A stretch of 64,000 nucleotides of DNA from Variovorax sp. SG517 (GTDB lineage: Bacteria > Pseudomonadota > Gammaproteobacteria > Burkholderiales > Burkholderiaceae_C), in contig NZ_JABMJG010000004.1 in the NCBI RefSeq assembly GCF_013376045.1, positions 434,001-498,000 on the forward strand, given 5' to 3'. Both the position numbers and the translations under genes were made by a program. Each line of letters opens with the position of its first letter. The stretch's first letter is position 1. The notes under the pieces were generated by a model. That model was not told the DNA's origin, did no database searches, and was given only the letters and a program-made list of their open reading frames with translations. Shown in pieces: positions 8,601-15,971 of the stretch.

Positions 8601-11600
8601 GCGACTCGTAGCGGTACAGGCCGTTGTCCTGCCTGATGAGCACCGACAGCACCTTGCGCTCGACGCGCTCGATCTTCAGGTCGGCCACGGCCGTCTTCTT
8701 CGCGCGCGGGTCGATGGCGATCACCGTGGCGTTGCGCGTGGCGCCCTTGCTCACGTAGCTGGTGTCGCCGTCGACCTTCACGCCGACGAGGTAGGGCAGG
8801 TCGCTCACCAGCGTCTGGGCCTCGGCCGACACGCTGCGCCCGCCCTCGGGCTCGAAGGCCTTGGCGAGCACGTGCACCTGGTAGGTGGCGGCGTCGAAGC
8901 GCGAGAGGCGCAGGTCGAACTCGGCCTTGCCGTCGGCGCTGGTCTGCACGCTGCCCAGGTCGTCCACCTGCTTGTCGGTGGCGCGCTGCGGGTCGAAGAA
9001 AGCGTAGTCGGTGAAGGCGCGGAACACCGGGAAGCCGGGGCTCAGCGTGAGCGTGCCTTCCACCTTACGATCGGGCGCGGGCGTGCCGAAGAGGTTCTGC
9101 ACGTCGATCTGCGCCTTCAGGTCCTTGGGGCTCACCCAGCCTTCGGCAACTTCATTGCTGAGCTTGGCCGTGACCTTGGTGCGGTCGGGCAGGAATTCCT
9201 GCACCTTCACCGTGGTGCTGCCGATCAGCAGGCTCTCGACCTCGGGCGTGCCCGGCGACGACTGGCGCGGCAGGTAGAGGTTGACGGCGTAGTTGCCCGT
9301 GGGCGATGTGTCCTGCGTGGTGTGGGCAATCTCGGCTGCACCGCCCGGGCCGAGCCGGAGCTTCTCGCGCCGCACACTGAGGCCGCGCGCATCGATGATC
9401 TCGGCCTCCAGCGGCAGGTCGCGCAGCGAGGTGCCCCAGTTGCCGGCCTTCACCATCATCGCGATGTGCATGGTGTCGCCGGGGCGGTAGATGCCGCGGT
9501 CGCTGAAGACATACGCGGTCATCTGGTTCGGCACGCCGGCCGCGCGCAGGCCGCCGACGTCGAAGCGCGAGATGTCCAGTGTGCGGTCGCTGCGGTTGAA
9601 GGGCAGGAAGCTCAGGTCGCCGTCCTTGCGCACGACCAGCACCACCGGCGCCTTCTCGCGCTGGTAGCCCGCAAGGTTGGGCAGCTTGGCCGCGCCCGTG
9701 GCGTCGGTGGACTGCGACGCGACGATCATGCCGTTGCGGCCCCACACCTCGACCATCGCGCCGGCCACCGGCTGACCACTGGCGATGCTCTGCACGAACA
9801 CGTCGCGCGTGCCGTCGAGCGACTTCTTGGCCACGATGCCCAGGTCGGTGACGAGCACCAGGCGCTGGTCGATCTGCTGCTCGGGGCTGCCGCCTTCGCC
9901 ACCCTCGCCGTTGCCGTTGCCTTCCTCTTCGGAGGATTGCTCTTCCTGTTGCTGCTGTTGCGCTTCCTCCGGCTGGCCTTCGCCCTCCGGCTTCTTCTTC
10001 GCCTTGGGGTCGTAGCCCTGCACCTTCAGCAGGAACACGCCGCGGCGGTCGGTCGCGTCGCTGCGCAGGTACTCGGCGAAGTCGACGGTCTCGTAGTGCG
10101 CCTTGCCGGCGGGAATGCTCAGCGGAATCTCCTTCTGGAAACGGTCGACGAGGTTGTCCGACTGCAGGCCGCCGTAGAACTGCGGATGCGCGAAGTCGCC
10201 GTTCGTCTGCGTCACCAGGTGCTGCAGTTGCTGCGGCAGCAGGCGGCCGATTTCGAGCCGGATGCCGGGCAGGTCGCGCACCAGGATCGGCAGCTTGCGC
10301 TCGCCGGAAAGCGCGAGCAGCGAACCCTGGCTCATGATGCTGAGCTCGGGCGCGAAGGTCTTGAGCAGGCGCACGTCCTGGAACGCGGCGCCCAGCTGGT
10401 AGCCGCCGGGCGTCTTCAGGCCCTTGGCAACGCGCACCAGCAGGTAGCGGCCGCCTTCGGCCTGCGGCATGCGAAAGCTGACCATCTCGGTCACCTCGCG
10501 CTCGCTGGCGATGGGCTGCAGGTTGAGCTTCTTCGCGCGACGCAGCACGGCATCGGTCACCTTCGACGGATCGGCGGACCAGTCGAACTTCTCCGCGGGG
10601 TCGCCCTTGGCCTCTTCCGTCACGGGCAGCAGCCAGGCCTGCACCACGCGCGCCATCTCGCGCTCGTGCACCGGCATGGAGGCGCTGACCTGCATCACGT
10701 GCTCGGGCTCGCCGTTCTCGCCGGTGACGATGGTGGGCTCGATGCTGGAGATGGAAAGGCTGTAGAGGCCGGGGATCTCGACCGCGCGCGACTGGTCATT
10801 GCGCAGCGCCGGACCGCCCTTCTGCGCGACCGCGCCGGCCGTGAGGCTGAGGATCGCGGGCCGGTTCTTCTCCGGAATGGGCAGCGGCTCCGACTGCAGC
10901 GTGGCGATGAGACGCAGCTTGTCGTAGCTGACGGTGAACTTCTCGCTCGCGCACTTGCCCACGCTGAAGAAGGAGCTGCTGCAGGGCTGGTCGTAGGTCA
11001 GCACCAGGCGCTTCTCGAACTCGGCCGTGTTGACGGGGTGCGAGAAGCGCACCTGGAAGAGCGCACGTCGCACGTTGGCCTGGACCGGGTCCTGGTAGAA
11101 CTCGGCGCCGATGAACTGCGCGGTGAACTCGGGAGAGGTGAACTCGTACTTGCGCTGCGCCAGTTCGATGTGCGGCGCGAGGGCGTTGTCGGCGATCTGC
11201 ACCTTGTACGGCTGGCCGATGGGCCAGTCCTGGGTGGGCAGGAATTCGAGGCGGTTCTGCTTCGTCCAGGTCCAGCGGCCGGCGATGGCAGGCTCCATGG
11301 TGACGCCGGTGGCTTCCTGGCCGATGCGCGCAATGGGCGCGACGGAGGCCGAGAAATTGATGACGAAGGGGTTTGGGCCCCTGTCGAACTCGATCTGCGT
11401 GCGCTGCGGCGGATCGGTCTTCGCGGTGGCGACCACGGGTTCGACGCGGTCGGGCGTGAGGCCGTGCCACCACTTCATCACATGGGGATGGGCGATCCAG
11501 CCGGCCAGCGCAAGCAGCACGAGCACCGCCAGCCATGCCAGGCGCTGCTGCAGCCACTGCAGGCCCAGGAGCACGAAGGAACCCAGGATGCGCAGCCAGC

Positions 11601-11724
11601 CCGGGGGTCGCCAGGAACCGATGAACCCGCGGGCCAGCGGACGCAGGAAGCCGAGCGCTCGGCCCAGCCCGGTGAAGAACACGTCGCTGATCGACGCGAG
11701 TTTTCTGTTGGCGACTTGAAGCAT
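5692..11724 (-). CDS. bacterial alpha-2-macroglobulin (ECAM/YfhM type)
   Basis: A very large protein of 2010 residues with an N-terminal membrane anchor (about residues 45-65), MG-type beta domains, a bait-region-like low-complexity insert rich in Glu, Gln and Gly (about 585-615), and a thioester domain carrying PHGCTEQ, with Cys1526 and Gln1529 retained. Bacterial A2Ms are periplasmic and thought to trap proteases covalently; their genes pair with pbpC, as here, suggesting protection and repair of the wall. The start at 11724 (MLQVANRKL) follows GGGGAG; the frame stays open 39 codons further upstream without signal character. The N-terminus lacks a lipobox, so it is membrane-anchored by a helix rather than by lipid. 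Confidence 0.93.
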   Translation of the reverse strand: MLQVANRKLASISDVFFTGLGRALGFLRPLARGFIGSWRPPGWLRILGSFVLLGLQWLQQRLAWLAVLVLLALAGWIAHPHVMKWWHGLTPDRVEPVVATAKTDPPQRTQIEFDRGPNPFVINFSASVAPIARIGQEATGVTMEPAIAGRWTWTKQNRLEFLPTQDWPIGQPYKVQIADNALAPHIELAQRKYEFTSPEFTAQFIGAEFYQDPVQANVRRALFQVRFSHPVNTAEFEKRLVLTYDQPCSSSFFSVGKCASEKFTVSYDKLRLIATLQSEPLPIPEKNRPAILSLTAGAVAQKGGPALRNDQSRAVEIPGLYSLSISSIEPTIVTGENGEPEHVMQVSASMPVHEREMARVVQAWLLPVTEEAKGDPAEKFDWSADPSKVTDAVLRRAKKLNLQPIASEREVTEMVSFRMPQAEGGRYLLVRVAKGLKTPGGYQLGAAFQDVRLLKTFAPELSIMSQGSLLALSGERKLPILVRDLPGIRLEIGRLLPQQLQHLVTQTNGDFAHPQFYGGLQSDNLVDRFQKEIPLSIPAGKAHYETVDFAEYLRSDATDRRGVFLLKVQGYDPKAKKKPEGEGQPEEAQQQQQEEQSSEEEGNGNGEGGEGGSPEQQIDQRLVLVTDLGIVAKKSLDGTRDVFVQSIASGQPVAGAMVEVWGRNGMIVASQSTDATGAAKLPNLAGYQREKAPVVLVVRKDGDLSFLPFNRSDRTLDISRFDVGGLRAAGVPNQMTAYVFSDRGIYRPGDTMHIAMMVKAGNWGTSLRDLPLEAEIIDARGLSVRREKLRLGPGGAAEIAHTTQDTSPTGNYAVNLYLPRQSSPGTPEVESLLIGSTTVKVQEFLPDRTKVTAKLSNEVAEGWVSPKDLKAQIDVQNLFGTPAPDRKVEGTLTLSPGFPVFRAFTDYAFFDPQRATDKQVDDLGSVQTSADGKAEFDLRLSRFDAATYQVHVLAKAFEPEGGRSVSAEAQTLVSDLPYLVGVKVDGDTSYVSKGATRNATVIAIDPRAKKTAVADLKIERVERKVLSVLIRQDNGLYRYESRRKEIVLDEKPFAIAAAGNNVALDTAAPGNFAYVVRNAQGLELNRVEYSVAGNANVSRSLDRNAELQLTLDRKDYEPGQEISVSIRAPYMGAGLITIERDKVYAHAWFKADKTASVQKITLPKDFEGTGYINVHFVRDPASDEVYMSPLSYGVVPFATALTRRTANLQLTSSELVKPGQTVKMKLTSDKPTRAVVFAVDEGILQVARYKTPDPLKHFFQKRALEVGTLQTLDLILPEFKKLMQGAAPGGDGEGELGKHLNPFKRKRDKPVTYWSGLVDVNGSREFSYTVPESFNGSLRVMAVAVNDETTAAKSTRTVVRGDMVILPNAPLAMAPGDTVEVGVGLANNIVGSGKEAPIALTLTASGGLEVVGDATQTLKVNERGEASTKFNVRAKPGEQAVLGSSALVFTSTHKNYSARLSTEVSVRPASPFVTMVQAGSFQRAGEISSQADLYPNFRQSDVAVSAAPWAFATGLMQYLEAYPHGCTEQITSQTFPAVLLAGRPELVKEMSRGRTAEQGPLPEARKTFERYLVQLRARQTADGGFSLWPGAGTDPFATLYAVQLLVEAKDHKLPVPQDLLQKADTYLQGWLGSGDSTLDGWRQRTQAAYLLTRQGIVAPAALANLREARRNQLARQGVGWGDDLGAVYLAASYQLVKQEQVANELLDPVWSDLLARTEKKQRRNAWGAYYDPLVHDSMTLHLVGRHFPSRLKTLKPAVWEGMAQMVREGWYNSLSSASMLLAVDSYFEAVGQNVEGKLSASAVNAQGQAAALALGAVNPITRAAVPAGTAKLRLSNDSDFNLYYSWAEQGFERNVPATPVNKGMEIFHEVLDAKGNPVTKAKLGEEVTVRVRVRSLERAQINDVALVDVLPGGLEPVLQAVGDDDDANADAPIWKKRLGGGGSWKVQYADIREDRVVFYGGVGKDLLEVTYKARATNVGDYVVPAAYGEAMYDRRVFSRSAGARFQVVAN

Positions 11725-11845
11725 GGAAGCTCCCCACTGTTTTTGTTGGCGCTCGCGAGTGTGCGAGCCATCTGTGAAGCAATCGCGCTGTGTGTGAAGT
11801 CTTCGTGAAAACCGCACAGGCCCGCGCCGGGCCGCATTCAACGAG

Positions 11846-12316
11846 TCATAGCTGGGGCTTGTTCACCATCAGGTAGAAGACGACCACCATGGCCGCGAAG
11901 GCCGGATAGCCCAGCAGTTCCCACCATCGCTGGTAGCGTGCATAGAGCGGCGGCAGCGGCGCCGCATCGCGATGCGCCCGCGCCGCGATCGCCGCCATGC
12001 GGATCTGCAGCCACACCACCGGCAGCCAGCAAGCCCCCGCGAAAACGAACAGAGCCAGCGACAGCGCGAGCCACGGCGTGGAAAGCGGAAAGCCCGCCAT
12101 GTGCGCCAGCGCGAAGCCGGTGGCCGGCTGCAGGATGACGGTGGGCGTGGTGAACCACCAGTCGGCGCGCACCACCAGCCGACTCACGACCGCCTGCGCA
12201 GGCACGCTGCCGCTGCGGTTGGCGAAGAACATGTAGAAAGCCGAGCCCAGTCCGGTACCGACCATCAGCACACTGGAAACGACGTGCAGCCACTTGAGGA
12301 CGAGGTAGGTGTTCAT
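11846..12316 (-). CDS. DUF2269 family membrane protein
   Basis: A 156-residue, four-helix membrane protein beginning MNTYLVLKWLHVVSSVLMVG. The KxxHVxSxxxxxG start and the RADWWFTTPTVILQPATG phrase are typical of DUF2269. The biochemical role is unknown; the conserved His12 and the helical bundle have been compared with haem or quinone-binding membrane proteins, but that is speculative here. It is the last gene of the nine-gene minus-strand run, one base after the DoxX-like gene, so almost certainly co-transcribed with it. Confidence 0.85.
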   Translation of the reverse strand: MNTYLVLKWLHVVSSVLMVGTGLGSAFYMFFANRSGSVPAQAVVSRLVVRADWWFTTPTVILQPATGFALAHMAGFPLSTPWLALSLALFVFAGACWLPVVWLQIRMAAIAARAHRDAAPLPPLYARYQRWWELLGYPAFAAMVVVFYLMVNKPQL

Positions 12317-12317
12317 G

Positions 12318-12695
12318 TCATGGTGCGGCGCGCCGGTACAGATGCCAGAGCAGCGCGGCGATCGGGATGTTCTTGAGCAGCGGACCGAGCGGGTGCAGCC
12401 ACAGGCCGGGCTGCAGCACCGTCGCCACCAGTGTCATGACGAGCATGAGGGCCAGGGCTGCCGCATAGCTGGCACGCCCGGGCCACCGCCACAGCGCGAT
12501 GCCGACCACAAGATCGGCCGCCGCGCCGCCGACGATCAGCCCTTGCACCAGCCACTGCGGCGAGGCAATGCCGGCGGCGGCCAGCACCTGGCGGCTCTGG
12601 CCGTCCAGTTCGACGATGCTGGCGATTGCGGTGAAGAGCCACACGGCGACAAGACTCAAGCGCAACAAGCGCTCCTCCGCAGCAGAATCCTTCAC
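12318..12695 (-). CDS. DoxX-like family membrane protein
   Basis: 125 residues with four predicted membrane helices. The pattern LSLVAVWLFTAIASIVE, then GGAAADLVVGIALW, then PLGPLLKNIPIAALLW matches the DoxX-like family (PF13781 type), which often accompanies NAD(P)-binding saccharopine dehydrogenase/SDR-like genes. Its ATG overlaps the TGA of the SRPBCC gene (ATGA). A role as a membrane subunit for the neighbouring oxidoreductases is inference from repeated family co-occurrence; no catalytic motif is visible. Confidence 0.8.
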   Translation of the reverse strand: MKDSAAEERLLRLSLVAVWLFTAIASIVELDGQSRQVLAAAGIASPQWLVQGLIVGGAAADLVVGIALWRWPGRASYAAALALMLVMTLVATVLQPGLWLHPLGPLLKNIPIAALLWHLYRRAAP

Positions 12696-13198
12696 GTGGC
12701 GGAGCTCCCGTGCTCAGTCCGCTGCCAAGCAACGACTTCATGCGCATGCGCAGCCAGGAACGCATGCATGCGCGCGAAGCGCCGGCGCGTCTGCCGTGCG
12801 AAGACCCACGCGACCACCGGCTCCAGCAGCCAGCGCAACGCCTTCGGGCTCGCCTCGATGGTGTAGACATAGATGAGAACCGAATGGCCCGGTTGCGCGT
12901 CGCGGTGCCGCATGGACGCGGCCCAGCGGCTGAAGGGGAAGGAGCGACCGACCATCGAGGCCGCAGCCACATGCGGTCGGTCGAAGCTTACGAAGCGCGT
13001 TCGCATCGACAGGCCGCGCAACCAGCCGTGGCCCGTGTTCTCCGTCTCGGCGCCGACAAACGGACAGGGCGCGCCGCCCACCACGCGGGCGTTGCCGACC
13101 AGTGAGTCCCAGCGTGCGCGCCACACGTGGTAGTGGAAAGCGTCGAAGACCACGTCGGCAGGCGCCGGCATGTCGAACTCAAAACGCCGGTGCGCCAT
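12692..13198 (-). CDS. SRPBCC family protein
   Basis: A 168-residue soluble protein starting MAHRRFEFDMPAPADVVFDA, the usual opening of a START/Bet v 1-like (SRPBCC) fold that binds hydrophobic ligands in a deep pocket. The C-terminal helix (ALRWLLEPVVAWVFARQTRR) resembles the long alpha helix that closes this fold. It overlaps the end of the saccharopine dehydrogenase-like gene by 20 bases and the DoxX-like start by four, showing tight coupling. The ligand is unknown; a lipid or an amine-modified lipid would fit the surrounding membrane and polyamine genes, but this is inferred. Confidence 0.8.
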   Translation of the reverse strand: MAHRRFEFDMPAPADVVFDAFHYHVWRARWDSLVGNARVVGGAPCPFVGAETENTGHGWLRGLSMRTRFVSFDRPHVAAASMVGRSFPFSRWAASMRHRDAQPGHSVLIYVYTIEASPKALRWLLEPVVAWVFARQTRRRFARMHAFLAAHAHEVVAWQRTEHGSSAT

Positions 13199-14324
13199 GG
13201 CCTGTCACTGCGATTGGCGCTTCTTCGACGATGTCGGTCACCATGCCCCAGCGCGCGAACTCCGGCTCGAACTCAGGCAGGGCGAGCAGGCCCATGCAGG
13301 CATTCGCACCGACGGGCAAGGTTGCTTCGCCTTTCGCAAACCGCCGCGCCAGCAGGATCGCGGCCATGCATGGGATTTCCGGCCCATGGTTGTCGTCGGC
13401 CGCGATGTGCCAGGCGCGCCGCGCCGGCCGGCCCTGTGCATCGGTGCCTTCGACGCGCACGACCATGCCGCCCAGCGCCGTACCCAGCGCGTCGAACATG
13501 CCGCCGGTGGCATGCAGCAGGGACGCCAGCTTCTGCGGCGCCGGCAGCAGTCCCGCGCGGCGCATGAAGGCGAGGAAGGCGAAGGCGCGCTGCGTCAGTT
13601 CGACTTCGAGCGCGGCGCGGAACATCACCGACTGCACGCCTTCGTAGCGCGCCGGAAAGAGCTCCAGGTCGGGAATGTCGCAGAGCGCACCGCGGCGCGG
13701 CTTCATGCGCGCGAACTCCACCCTCGCCGGATCGGCCCAGCCGGGCATCTCGACCCAGCGGCCGCCCTGCCAGACGCGGATGGGCTCGCCGCAGTATGCG
13801 AGCACGCCGGCCAGCGTGGCCTCACCGCGCGGCGCACCTTGCGCGGGGGCGATGCAGATGTCGATGCTCCGGATGTCCTGCCAGCCGTCCGCGAGATGGT
13901 CGACCACGGCGGACGACAGTGCGGGCACGGTGCTGGCACCGCTCACCGCAGTGCGGCCAGCGTGGCGAAAGGTGGCGTCCAAGGCAGCAGGAAAGTCGCA
14001 CACGAAGCGGCGCCCATCGGCCAGGTCGATGTAGTGCGCGCCCGCGGCAGCGACGGCCTGCGGCACGCGGTAGTCCTGGTTCTGGAAGGGCCCGGCGGTG
14101 TGGATCACGAGCCCCACGCCAAGACCGCGCAGGGTGCCGGCGAGATCGGCAGCCTGCACGTCGATGCGCACGCCGCTCGCGGCCGCGTCCAGCGATGAGG
14201 CGAAGGCCGTGGCGCGCTGCGCATCGCGCCCCGCCACCAGCAGTTCGATGCCGGGGCAGCCGGCCAGCGCGCGGCAGATGCGCGCGCCGAAGTTGCCGTA
14301 GCCGCCAAGCACCAGCGTCTTCAT
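13179..14324 (-). CDS. saccharopine dehydrogenase-like NAD(P)-binding protein
   Basis: 381 residues with an N-terminal Rossmann motif (VLGGYGNFGARICRAL, GxGxxG type) and the layout of the saccharopine dehydrogenase NADP-binding family. This family includes carboxyspermidine dehydrogenase, which reduces a Schiff base formed on a polyamine; other members act on lipids or have unknown substrates. It shares four bases with the end of the FAD gene upstream and sits two genes from an aminopropyltransferase, so a reductive step on a polyamine-derived imine is a reasonable hypothesis. No substrate-specific residue can be assigned by eye. Confidence 0.8.
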   Translation of the reverse strand: MKTLVLGGYGNFGARICRALAGCPGIELLVAGRDAQRATAFASSLDAAASGVRIDVQAADLAGTLRGLGVGLVIHTAGPFQNQDYRVPQAVAAAGAHYIDLADGRRFVCDFPAALDATFRHAGRTAVSGASTVPALSSAVVDHLADGWQDIRSIDICIAPAQGAPRGEATLAGVLAYCGEPIRVWQGGRWVEMPGWADPARVEFARMKPRRGALCDIPDLELFPARYEGVQSVMFRAALEVELTQRAFAFLAFMRRAGLLPAPQKLASLLHATGGMFDALGTALGGMVVRVEGTDAQGRPARRAWHIAADDNHGPEIPCMAAILLARRFAKGEATLPVGANACMGLLALPEFEPEFARWGMVTDIVEEAPIAVTGHGAPAF

Positions 14325-15964
14325 GCTGCCGCCGCATCCATTCCCGCGACATGCCCGCGCGTGAACGCCTCTTCGAAGATCGAATAGCCCGACCAGTCCG
14401 CGTGCGCGAACGACAGCCGGCCCGCCACCACGCTGCCGCGATGCCCGGCGTCGGGCGCGCTGCGCTGCGGGCCGATCTGCGCCAGCAGCCCGGGCCTGGG
14501 GATGGACATGGCGTGTCCGTAGCGCGTGATCTCGATGCGCGAGACCAGCGAGGGCAGGTCGGGGTGCGGCACCGACAGCTCGGCGAGCAGATCGTCGCGC
14601 CAGCCGGTCCAGGGGCGCTCCAGCAGAAGCTTGCGGCCGTCGGCGGTGTCGTAGCCGCCCGGGCCCAGTGGGCGGTACCAGCTCAGCACCGTGCCGCGCG
14701 GCGTGGGGTCCAGCGCCTGGTGGCGCGCATCCACGTAGCCGAGGCCCCTGGTGCCGTAGATCACGTTGTCCCAGCTAGGCGCGGCGCCCACGCGGTCGGC
14801 CAGCGGGCCGCGCAGGTGGATGTTGGCCACCAGCCAGGGGGCGTAGCGCACATGCGCGGCGGCGTTCTTCAGCACCTCGGGCGGGTTCTCGACCACGCGC
14901 GCGGCGATGAACACGGGCAGCGCGACGATGCAGCGCTCGGCCTGCCAGCGCACCATCGATTTCGACGCCGCATCCCACGCATCGACCTCGACGCCGTCGC
15001 GCACTTCCGCGATGCGCGTGACGACGCTGCCGGTGCGCAGGCGCTCGCCGAGCGGCCTGGCGAGCTGCTTCGTGAGCCAGCCGTTGCCCTCGGGCCAGGT
15101 GAGGATGCCGTCGCGCTCGGGCCTCGAATCGTTGACGCTGCCCGTCGGATCGCCGGGCGCGTGGAAGCCGTGCCGGCTCGCGAAGTAATGGATGCCGGCC
15201 CAGGCCGACACCTGCCCGATGCCGGCGCCGTAGTCGTCGCGGCAGCAGTAGTCGAGGTACCAGCGCAGCTGCGCATCGCCGAAGCCTTCGCTGTCGAGCC
15301 AGCTCTCGAAGCTGATGGCATCGAGCGCCAGCAACTCGGGCGTGATGGCGGCCTTGAGCGTCGGAATCGCGAAGTGGGCGGCGTGCTGCAGCGCGTCGAT
15401 GCGCCGCGCGAACTTGCGGTACTGCGCGAGCGTGGCCTCGCCCACGCCATGCACGGGCAGCAGCCCGTCTTGCCACTCGCCGTGGAAGAACAGGCGCTCC
15501 TGCGGGCTGTGGCACAGCGTGACCTCGTCGTATTCCCAGCGGCCCGCCACGCGGCGGCGCAGGCCGAGTTCCTCCAGCAGATCCTGCACCTCGCGCGCGT
15601 CGTCGCCAGGCACCGGCAGGTAGTGCGCGCCGAGCGGGCAGGCGATGCCATTGACCACGCCGCCGCGCGCGTTGCCGCCGGCAGTGTCTTCCAGCTCAAG
15701 CAGCGCGAAGTCGTCGATGCCCGAAAGCCGTAGCGCGCGGGCAGCTGCGAGGCCCGCCACGCCCCCGCCGGCGATGACCACGCGCGTACGCTTCACCACG
15801 GCAGGCGTCGTGCTCCCCAGGGCGTGGTCGCGCATCGCATGGCCCTGCGTGACGTCGATGCCGGTGAAGCCGCCCTCGATGGGCGGTGGCGGGGCCTCGC
15901 AGCCCGCGAGCGCCAGAGCACCCGCCGCGCCCGCCGCCACGCCGAGGAATTCGCGCCTTTGCAT
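14321..15964 (-). CDS. FAD-dependent amine oxidase-like Tat lipoprotein
   Basis: 547 residues. The N-terminus MQRREFLGVAAGAAGALALA ends in a lipobox (LAGC, Cys22) and carries an RRxFLG twin-arginine motif, so the protein probably folds with FAD in the cytoplasm and is exported by Tat to become a lipoprotein. The dinucleotide motif VVIAGGGVAGLAAARALRLS follows at about residues 67-86, with a flavin amine oxidase-like C-terminal motif (HADWSGYSIFEEAF). Placed seven bases after the aminopropyltransferase, it may oxidise a polyamine in the periplasm; carotenoid- or amine-type substrates remain possible. Enzyme class is supported, substrate is inferred. Confidence 0.85.
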   Translation of the reverse strand: MQRREFLGVAAGAAGALALAGCEAPPPPIEGGFTGIDVTQGHAMRDHALGSTTPAVVKRTRVVIAGGGVAGLAAARALRLSGIDDFALLELEDTAGGNARGGVVNGIACPLGAHYLPVPGDDAREVQDLLEELGLRRRVAGRWEYDEVTLCHSPQERLFFHGEWQDGLLPVHGVGEATLAQYRKFARRIDALQHAAHFAIPTLKAAITPELLALDAISFESWLDSEGFGDAQLRWYLDYCCRDDYGAGIGQVSAWAGIHYFASRHGFHAPGDPTGSVNDSRPERDGILTWPEGNGWLTKQLARPLGERLRTGSVVTRIAEVRDGVEVDAWDAASKSMVRWQAERCIVALPVFIAARVVENPPEVLKNAAAHVRYAPWLVANIHLRGPLADRVGAAPSWDNVIYGTRGLGYVDARHQALDPTPRGTVLSWYRPLGPGGYDTADGRKLLLERPWTGWRDDLLAELSVPHPDLPSLVSRIEITRYGHAMSIPRPGLLAQIGPQRSAPDAGHRGSVVAGRLSFAHADWSGYSIFEEAFTRGHVAGMDAAAA

Positions 15965-15971
15965 GACGGGG

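Noticed and set aside
5968-11808. 1946-codon open frame antisense to the A2M gene
   Set aside because: It is the mirror of a clear A2M coding sequence in GC-rich DNA, where stops are rare in some frames; its translation is a His/Arg/Leu/Val-rich low-information sequence with no domain.
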